Below are positions 8,157 through 13,326 of a stretch of DNA of 14,717 bases, piece by piece (position 1 is the first letter of the stretch; every line of letters begins with the position of its first letter). This stretch comes from an uncultured Collinsella sp. (lineage in GTDB: Bacteria > Actinomycetota > Coriobacteriia > Coriobacteriales > Coriobacteriaceae). The stretch lies in NCBI GenBank assembly GCA_934654795.1, contig CAKUGT010000031.1:1-14717 (forward strand), given 5' to 3'. The notes under the pieces are model-generated. The model searched no databases, was not told where the DNA came from, and saw nothing but the letters and a program-made list of their open reading frames with translations. The translations under genes and the position numbers were made by a program.

Positions 8157-9915
8157 GTTGATGTCTCGCCGCTGTCTGATCGAGGCGGCTGCCGGCGCGC
8201 TGCTGCTTTCGGGCTGCTCATCTCAGGACGAATCCTCGACAAATAAGGTAAAAAAGCAGGATAAGATTAAAAAGGCCGAGGCCTCCGACGGTTCCAAGCA
8301 CCTACGCGATAAGGACGAGCTGTACGAGGTCTACGACGACTCGGACATTGTGACCATGTACCTGACGGTCTCGCGCGGCAACAGCTCCGAGAACACGGAC
8401 CATAGCTGGGCCGAGATCAATACGTACTCGGTGTATGACTATGCCGACATGGGCGTGACGCGCTATCAGGTTATGGGTCTGCTGCAGCCGGGCGACGAAG
8501 ACGGCCCGGTGGCCGGCGAGGTTGGCTATGGCGAGGAAGCGCCCAATGCCACCGTGCAGGTGCGCGGCCAGACATCGAGCTCCTACACGCAAAAGAATTA
8601 CAAGGTGGAGCTCAAAAAGGGCAAGGGTACCTGGCGCCAACAGCGCGCGATTGCGCTCAACAAGCACATGGGCGAGGGTATGCGTTTTCGCAACAAGATG
8701 GCCTACGACCTTATCCGCGGGATTCCCCAGATGATGGGCCTGCGCACGCAGTTTGTGCATCTGTGGGTGTGCGACCAGACCGAAAAGTCCAACGATACCT
8801 TTGAGGACTACGGCCTGTTTACGCAGGTGGAGCAGCTCAACAAGACGGCGCTTAAGGCACATGGCCTGGATAAGAGCGGGCGCCTGTACAAGGTGAACAG
8901 CTTTGATTTCCATCGCTACGAGGACACCATTAAACTTGCCGACGATCCCGACTACAACCAGGCAAGCTTTGAGGGCATGCTCGAGATTAAGGGCGATTCG
9001 GACCACACCAAGCTCATCGAGATGCTCGACGCCCTCAACGACGACTCGCAAAAGATCGATGACGTGCTCGACACCTACTTTGATACCGAGAACCTGGTCT
9101 ATTGGCTGGCGTTTCAGATTCTGACGGGCAACTGCGATACTCAGAACCGTAACTGCTATCTGTACAGCCCGCTCAACTCCAATACGTGGTACATCCTCGA
9201 TTGGGACAACGATGGCATGCTGCGTAAGATGGAGCTTTCTCTTACCGGGTTTTCGGACTATGCGAGCTGGGAGCGCGGCGTAAGCAACTACTGGGGCAAC
9301 GTGCTATTCAATCGTGCACTGCGTAGCAAATCGTTTCGCAGCGAGCTCGACCGCGCCGTAAAGGACCTGCGCTCGTATATGACCGAGGCGCGCCTGAGCA
9401 AGATGATCAAACATTATCGCGAGGTTACCGAATCGCTGGTCTTTGCTTCGCCCGATATCGACAATCTGCCTGTCACCAAGGACGAATACGAGCAGATTGC
9501 CGCGGCGATTCCCTCCGAGATCGAGGAGAACTACAAGAGCTTTCGCGAGAGCTATAAAAAGCCCATGCCGTTCTACATTGGCGTGCCGCAGATCGATAAC
9601 GGTAAGCTGCGCATTAACTGGGATGCGTCCTACGACTTTAAGGCGCGTGACATTCGCTATACCGTGGAGCTGGCGCGCGACTATGCCATAAGCGACGTGC
9701 TTTTTAAGGCCGAGGACGTGCTACTTCCCGAGGTGACCTGCGATGCGCCCGATGCCGGCCAGTATTTTGTGCGCGTGCGCGCCACCAACTCAGACGGCTA
9801 TACGCAAGATGCGTTTGACTACTATGTGACCGACGACGGCAAGCACTACGGCATGAAGTGTTTTTACGTGCAGGACGGCGGTAAGGTCGTGGAGGATACG
9901 TATGAGGAGGGCTAG
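8146..9915 (+). CDS. CotH-kinase family lipoprotein with C-terminal FnIII-like domain
   Basis: The product has 589 residues. The N-terminus MSRRCLIEAAAGALLLSGC has two arginines, a hydrophobic stretch and an LSGC lipobox ending at C24, so it is a probable surface lipoprotein, perhaps Tat-exported. Residues about 55-450 match the CotH kinase fold: RGQTSSSYTQKNYKVEL (140-156, with K150), the RNKMAYDLIRG stretch, YGLFTQVEQLNK, NCDTQNRN (329-336) and D352-W-D354-N-D356. In Bacillus CotH, a protein kinase of the spore coat, the equivalent Asp residues bind metal and ATP. Residues about 472-575 look like a fibronectin type III module. The ribosome site GGGGAGG (8134-8140) lies in the pelG end. CotH proteins often sit beside VTC and DUF4956 genes, as here. 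The substrate is unknown; an extracellular protein or sugar polymer is a guess. Confidence 0.85.
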   Translation: MIDKLMSRRCLIEAAAGALLLSGCSSQDESSTNKVKKQDKIKKAEASDGSKHLRDKDELYEVYDDSDIVTMYLTVSRGNSSENTDHSWAEINTYSVYDYADMGVTRYQVMGLLQPGDEDGPVAGEVGYGEEAPNATVQVRGQTSSSYTQKNYKVELKKGKGTWRQQRAIALNKHMGEGMRFRNKMAYDLIRGIPQMMGLRTQFVHLWVCDQTEKSNDTFEDYGLFTQVEQLNKTALKAHGLDKSGRLYKVNSFDFHRYEDTIKLADDPDYNQASFEGMLEIKGDSDHTKLIEMLDALNDDSQKIDDVLDTYFDTENLVYWLAFQILTGNCDTQNRNCYLYSPLNSNTWYILDWDNDGMLRKMELSLTGFSDYASWERGVSNYWGNVLFNRALRSKSFRSELDRAVKDLRSYMTEARLSKMIKHYREVTESLVFASPDIDNLPVTKDEYEQIAAAIPSEIEENYKSFRESYKKPMPFYIGVPQIDNGKLRINWDASYDFKARDIRYTVELARDYAISDVLFKAEDVLLPEVTCDAPDAGQYFVRVRATNSDGYTQDAFDYYVTDDGKHYGMKCFYVQDGGKVVEDTYEEG

Positions 9916-10693
9916 CGCGTTGCTTGAGCGCTTGGCAGCTCCGCCTGTGCGTGCCACGCAGGAGCGTTACCGCCACGAGCTCAAATATCTCATTAACGAG
10001 GGCGAGCACGCCGCGCTTGCCTGTCGCATGGCGCCGGTGTTTAAACTGGACAAGTATGCGCGGGCGGGTGGTTACACCATTCGCAGCCTGTACTTTGACG
10101 ACTACTGCAACTCGGCCTACGAGGAAAAAGACGCCGGTATTCTCATGCGCAAAAAGTATCGCGTGCGCATCTATAACGGTAGCGACAAGGTGATTAAGCT
10201 CGAGCGCAAAAAGAAGTACGGCAGCTGGATCTACAAGGAGGACGCGCCACTCACGCGTGGCGAGTTTGAGCAGATTCTGGCCGGCGACTACGACTTTTTG
10301 CTGAGGAGCCCCTATCCGCTCTGTCGCGAGTTCTACATCGAGTGCATCTGCAATATGATGCGCCCGCGGACCATCGTGGACTACGAGCGCGAGCCGTGGG
10401 TGATGGACGAGGGTACCGTGCGCATTACCTTTGATAGCAACGTGCGTGCGGCGGTGGGGAGCTTTGACATCTTTGACGCGACGTTGCCCGCGTTGCCCGT
10501 GCTGGAGCCCGGCAAGCTGGTGATGGAGGTCAAGTTTACCGAGTTTTGTCCGCAGCTGGTGCGCGATATGGTGCCGCCGGGTGCGGCCGAACTCACGGCG
10601 GTCTCTAAGTACTGCCTGTGTTATGACAAGACCGCCTACCTGCGCGGTTTTAACTACTGGGAATCGGATTTTGGGAACCGAGGGGATATTTAG
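9902..10693 (+). CDS. VTC-domain polyphosphate polymerase-like protein
   Basis: The product is a single VTC domain (CYTH/triphosphate-tunnel superfamily) of about 260 residues without an SPX domain or membrane helices, so probably cytosolic. In yeast the Vtc4 VTC domain makes polyphosphate from ATP. The tunnel residues appear intact: E26 and K28 (RHELKY), R61 (TIRSLYFDD), R87 and R89 (YRVRIY), K99, E101 and K103 (IKLERKK), R163 (YERE), R174 (VRITFD), E209 and K211 (MEVKF) and S235-K236-Y237. The ATG at 9902 overlaps cotH by 14 bases and has GGAGGA at 9891-9896. A second in-frame start, TTG at 9920, lies nine bases after GAGGAGG (9904-9910) and could be the true one, removing six residues. The fold call is firm. 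Polyphosphate synthesis is inferred, and the acceptor is unknown. Confidence 0.87.
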   Translation: MRRASALLERLAAPPVRATQERYRHELKYLINEGEHAALACRMAPVFKLDKYARAGGYTIRSLYFDDYCNSAYEEKDAGILMRKKYRVRIYNGSDKVIKLERKKKYGSWIYKEDAPLTRGEFEQILAGDYDFLLRSPYPLCREFYIECICNMMRPRTIVDYEREPWVMDEGTVRITFDSNVRAAVGSFDIFDATLPALPVLEPGKLVMEVKFTEFCPQLVRDMVPPGAAELTAVSKYCLCYDKTAYLRGFNYWESDFGNRGDI

Positions 10694-10696
10694 ACC

Positions 10697-11362
10697 ATGA
10701 GCACTAGGGACTTTTTTAAGAACTCCGTCTTGGAGGCGTTTGGCCAGGTCGACCCTGCCAAGATCGGTCTGTCGCTGCTCGTGGCGCTCGCCATGGGCAT
10801 CCTGATCTACCACGTGTACAAGCGCTTTTTTACCGGCGTGGTGTATTCGCGCAGCTTTGCCGTGACGCTCGTGGGCATGTGCGTGCTTACCTGCATGGTT
10901 ACGCTCGCGATCTCGACCAACGTGGTCATCTCGCTCGGTATGGTCGGCGCCCTGTCCATCGTCCGCTACCGTACGGCGGTCAAGGACCCACTCGACCTGC
11001 TGTATCTGTTTTGGGCCATTACCACAGGCATTACGGCAGGCGCCGGCATGTATGCGCTCGTGGGGCTCACGGCGGTGGTGATCGTGGTGATGATTGCCGG
11101 CTTTGCGAGCCACCAGGACAAGGCGCGCGTGTACATGATGGTCATCCACTACACGGGTCAGACCACCGGCGACGATATCGTGCGTGCATTTGGGCGCACC
11201 AAGTTTTCCGTCAAGTCCAAGACGATGCGCGGCGATAAGGTCGAGATGGCCGTTGAGGTGTTCTCGGACGGCGTGGATATGCCCTATGCCGACGCCATCC
11301 GCGCACTCGACGGCGTGGAAGACCTAACGCTCATCCAATACAACGGCGAATATCACGGCTAA
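10697..11362 (+). CDS. DUF4956 membrane protein
   Basis: The product has 221 residues. Hydrophobic segments lie at about 21-41, 53-75, 100-117 and 118-136, with the family hallmark GMVGALSIVRYRTAVKDP (81-98) between the second and third. A soluble C-terminal domain (about 142-221) with alternating strands and helices follows, ferredoxin- or ACT-like in appearance. DUF4956 proteins have no established biochemical role but commonly neighbour VTC-domain and CotH genes. A membrane partner or exit channel for the VTC product is a reasonable but untested idea. The ATG lies three bases after the VTC stop, with CGAGGGGA at about 10678-10685 as a modest ribosome site. This is the last gene of the operon; a hairpin follows seven bases after its stop. 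Confidence 0.85.
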   Translation: MSTRDFFKNSVLEAFGQVDPAKIGLSLLVALAMGILIYHVYKRFFTGVVYSRSFAVTLVGMCVLTCMVTLAISTNVVISLGMVGALSIVRYRTAVKDPLDLLYLFWAITTGITAGAGMYALVGLTAVVIVVMIAGFASHQDKARVYMMVIHYTGQTTGDDIVRAFGRTKFSVKSKTMRGDKVEMAVEVFSDGVDMPYADAIRALDGVEDLTLIQYNGEYHG

Positions 11363-11368
11363 TTTTGT

Positions 11369-11392
11369 TCCGGCGTTTTAACAAACGCCGGA
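11369..11392 (+). terminator. Hairpin at the end of the pel-like operon
   Basis: A perfect 10-base-pair stem, TCCGGCGTTT with loop TAAC and AAACGCCGGA, begins seven bases after the DUF4956 stop. It is not followed by a T tract on either strand, so it is either a weak or factor-assisted terminator or a 3'-end stabilising hairpin. Confidence 0.5.
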
Positions 11393-11569
11393 CCGCTCGA
11401 CGCTGCGCGGACATCTGCCGGGCGATCTGCCGCTCAAACCGTCGCTCGCGTACATGAAGTACGCGTCGCTCCTCTTTCGCGGCACCTCGCCACGGCAGCT
11501 GCCCGCTCGCTAGCTATCCTCAACCTGGAAAGCTTATTTGGTTCGGTTTTAATTAAGGGATGGTGCCGC
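11393..11569. other. Intergenic region with small repeats
   Basis: No gene is seen here. The stretch contains a perfect inverted repeat CGCGTAC-ATGAA-GTACGCG (11447-11465), flanked by two copies of GTCGCT (11441, 11465). It also holds a direct repeat ATCTGCCG (11413 and 11425) and a palindrome GGCAGCTGCC (11494-11503). The last 50 bases are A/T-rich and probably include the promoter of the next gene, but no clear -35/-10 pair was found. The dense small symmetry suggests a REP-like intergenic repeat; that needs a genome-wide copy count. Confidence 0.4.
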
Positions 11570-12562
11570 GTGGACGTGCAACAGCTAGAAGAGGCATGGG
11601 CTATAAGGGCTGGTGCGCGTGCGGCGCGTCTAGTTTCGGCCTCGCATGTGCCGGCGGCGCTGTCACTGTTGGGGATTGTGCGGCCTAGTGATCGCCTGGT
11701 GGCCTTTGCGGACGACTTTGCCGATGCGTTTGCTCGCGGCTTTGATGGCTGCGATGTTGCGCTGGTGGGGGAGCCTGCGGCTGCGACGTTTGCTGCCGCG
11801 TCCGAGGGCTTTGTTGCTTCGTTTGATGATGGCGGGTCGCATCTGTGGTGGTTCGTCAATTCCATCGGCGGGTTTGGCCTGCGTGTGCCCGATCTTCGTG
11901 CCCTGGGCCGCGCGGCTCGCGAGGCGCATGCGCTGCTTGTGGTGGATAACACCGTGGCAGGTGTTTTTGGATGCGATCCGTTGCGCTTGGGTGCCGCGCT
12001 GTCGCTCGAGGCACTCGACCGTGTGTGTGCCGGCGAAGCTCCGCGCAAGCTCGTCGCCGTCTCGGTGGCGCGCTCGCAGCTCAAGCGCTATCGCGTGGAT
12101 GCCACCGCAGAGTGCGCACACGCGTTGCTTGCGACCTGCAGCGCTCCTGCTTTTGACCTGTCTGCCGAGGAGACCGACGTGCTAGAACGTGGGCTGTCCT
12201 CGCTCGATGCTCGCATGCAGGCGCACTTCGATCGCGCCCGTGCACTGGCCGAGTATCTGGCTGCTAACGAGATGGTGTGTAACGTTCGCTATCCCGGGCT
12301 GGGCTCGCATCCCGATCATGCGGTTGCAACGGGAATCCTCGAGCACGGCTTTGGCCCGGCAGTTGAGTTTGACCTTATCGAGCGAAGTGCGGGTGAGCTG
12401 TTCGACACATTGCCGGGGGAGTTCCGCACGTCGCCCGCCGGCGGCGCAACGACACGCCTTTCGGCCCCACGCGGCAAGCAGGGGAGCACCATCCGCCTCT
12501 TCGCCGGCACCGACGACCCCCTGCAGGTGGCTGCCACTCTCGATAACGCCCTTCGCAAGTAG
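11570..12562 (+). CDS. Degenerate Cys/Met-metabolism PLP-family protein
   Basis: The product has 330 residues, shorter than the roughly 390 of cystathionine gamma-synthase-type enzymes, lacking about 50 N-terminal residues. Family signs are VVDNT (124-128), GLSSLDARMQAHFDRARALA (208-227), the V-x-x-V-x-YPGL-x-SHP-x-H motif ending near 250, and a C-terminal G-x-x-x-RL-x-x-G-x-x-D-P pattern. Key cofactor residues look lost. The usual SGMAA phosphate-binding segment reads SASHVPAA (23-30), and the expected S-x-T-K Schiff-base site reads AVSVARSQL (163-171), with no lysine in register; K172 is the nearest. Either it is a divergent enzyme with shifted residues or a non-catalytic relative. The GTG start has AAGGGA at 11555-11560. 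It is apparently transcribed apart from the operon upstream. Confidence 0.7.
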   Translation: MDVQQLEEAWAIRAGARAARLVSASHVPAALSLLGIVRPSDRLVAFADDFADAFARGFDGCDVALVGEPAAATFAAASEGFVASFDDGGSHLWWFVNSIGGFGLRVPDLRALGRAAREAHALLVVDNTVAGVFGCDPLRLGAALSLEALDRVCAGEAPRKLVAVSVARSQLKRYRVDATAECAHALLATCSAPAFDLSAEETDVLERGLSSLDARMQAHFDRARALAEYLAANEMVCNVRYPGLGSHPDHAVATGILEHGFGPAVEFDLIERSAGELFDTLPGEFRTSPAGGATTRLSAPRGKQGSTIRLFAGTDDPLQVAATLDNALRK

Positions 12563-12568
12563 CTAATC

Positions 12569-12746
12569 GGGGTCTGTGTCACGAAAACGGCCTATTTACT
12601 ACGTTTAAGCAATAGGGGTCGACCACACCCGCCTATTTTGAAAATTACCAAGCTGTTTACCAGCGGTTTTAATTTCATAATGTCCGGTATGGTCGTGGGT
12701 ATTCAACTAAACGTAGTAGATGGGCCCGTTTTGTGGCGCGAGCCTC
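12569..12746. repeat. Long imperfect palindrome between convergent genes
   Basis: The arms 12569-12607 and 12708-12746 can pair over about 37 base pairs, including a perfect core ACTACGTTTA / TAAACGTAGT (12598-12607 and 12708-12717). There are two single-base bulges and essentially one internal mismatch. Seven of the pairs are G-T, so the + strand RNA would fold better than the - strand RNA. The 100-base middle holds a secondary stem AATAGG...CCTATT (12611-12637). No T tract follows, no open frame of note lies inside, and no target duplication is evident. It begins six bases after the stop of the PLP-family gene and ends about 40 bases from the stop of the convergent regulator. A miniature inverted-repeat element, a BIME-like repeat or a structured RNA are all possible. 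Confidence 0.65.
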
Positions 12747-12785
12747 AACCCGAGGGCGCTGTGGGCTAAAAACCGCCTAAAAGGA

Positions 12786-13133
12786 CTACTCCGCGTTGAT
12801 GCTGGCGATGAGGGCGTCGGCTTTGGTGGCGATGACGTCGTTGATGTCGGTCTGCAGCTCCTCGTAGACCGCTATGGCTCGCTCGCCGGCGGGGGTGAGC
12901 GTGGATCCGCGGGCGCCGTCGCGCTCGATGAGCTTGCAGCCCAGCTGGCCTTCGGCCTCGTTCACGATGCGCCAGGCCTTGGAATACGCCATGCCCATGC
13001 TCTTGGCGGCACGGTTGAGCGAGTGTTCGTGGGCAATACCCTGCAGCAGCAAGACGCAGCCGTGGCCGAACACGCCCGGCAGGTCTTTGTCGCACGCTTG
13101 AATGACCAACTTTGCCGTCGTCTTGTACTTCAT
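12786..13133 (-). CDS. ModE N-terminal-type winged-helix regulator
   Basis: The product is a DNA-binding protein of 115 residues made of a single winged helix-turn-helix domain. The stretch SLNRAAKSMGMAYSKAWRIV followed by GCKLIERDGARGSTLTPAGE is typical of the LysR/ModE-type HTH and wing. It stops after about 25 more helical residues and has no molybdate-binding TOBE domain, so molybdate sensing is not supported. Stand-alone proteins of this kind occur widely near metal, redox and metabolic genes. I prefer the ATG at 13133 (reading MKYKTTAK); an in-frame GTG at 13142 would add three residues but leaves only two bases after the GGAGAG ribosome site. It is divergent from guaB and convergent with the PLP-family gene. 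An inverted repeat in its leader could be its own operator. Confidence 0.8.
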   Translation of the reverse strand: MKYKTTAKLVIQACDKDLPGVFGHGCVLLLQGIAHEHSLNRAAKSMGMAYSKAWRIVNEAEGQLGCKLIERDGARGSTLTPAGERAIAVYEELQTDINDVIATKADALIASINAE

Positions 13134-13156
13134 ACGCTCCACGTCTCTCCGCTAAA

Positions 13157-13175
13157 GTGTTTGCTGGGCAAACGC
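13157..13175. promoter_or_regulatory. Candidate operator dyad GTTTGC-N3-GCAAAC
   Basis: A perfect six-base inverted repeat separated by TGG spans 13159-13173, and one further G-C pair extends it across a T-G step to 13157-13175. It lies in the 5' leader of the ModE-type regulator, just downstream of that gene's likely promoter. This is a common place for an autoregulatory operator. The link to that protein is inferred from position only. Confidence 0.35.
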
Positions 13176-13217
13176 AAAGCCTGCGTCAAACCCTCGTGTG
13201 CTCTTCTTAAATCATGC

Positions 13218-13226
13218 ATTGTAGCA
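13218..13226 (-). promoter_or_regulatory. Putative extended -10 for the ModE-type regulator
   Basis: Read on the - strand the sequence is TGCTACAAT: a TGN extension plus TACAAT (5 of 6 matches to the -10 consensus). No clear -35 lies upstream, as is usual for extended -10 promoters. A start near 13211 would give a leader of about 78 bases containing the GTTTGC dyad. Confidence 0.4.
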
Positions 13227-13238
13227 GTCAAAGTGCGC

Positions 13239-13244
13239 TAAGAT
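13239..13244 (+). promoter_or_regulatory. Putative guaB -10 element
   Basis: TAAGAT matches the -10 consensus at four of six positions. The only -35-like sequence, TTGTAG at 13219-13224, is too close (14 bases). It lies 15 bases from the divergent -10, so the two promoters would compete. A start near 13251 would give a leader of about 76 bases. Confidence 0.35.
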
Positions 13245-13256
13245 ACTTCCCCAGTA

Positions 13257-13303
13257 TTGGGCGCCCAAGGTTGGGCTGGGTCCTACGAGGCCTGCAGCCG
13301 ACC
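13257..13303 (+). promoter_or_regulatory. Structured guaB leader
   Basis: Three consecutive arms TTGGGC (13257), GCCCAA (13263) and TTGGGC (13271) let the middle arm pair with either neighbour. The third arm can also join a larger stem-loop, GGTTGGGCTG (13269-13278) with CAGCCGACC (13295-13303), which has one bulge and one G-T pair and continues into a short inner stem. It ends 13 bases before the ribosome site AAGGAG (13317-13322). The alternation could reflect attenuation control or simply a G/C-rich leader. Confidence 0.35.
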
Positions 13304-13326
13304 GGTCGCATGGAAAAAGGAGAAAC

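Noticed and set aside
9704..11149. 481-codon open frame on the - strand
   Set aside because: It is a shadow of cotH, VTC and DUF4956; very His-rich translation without motifs.
12608..12707. Transposase or short gene inside the palindrome
   Set aside because: The 100-base centre has no usable frame; if the element moves it must be non-autonomous.
12720..13241. 173-codon + strand frame across the regulator
   Set aside because: It is antisense to the ModE-type gene, whose HTH signature and ribosome site are clear; its own translation has no motif.
13246..13326. Purine or c-di-GMP riboswitch before guaB
   Set aside because: The leader is short and lacks the conserved core residues of these classes as I know them; only generic stems are visible.
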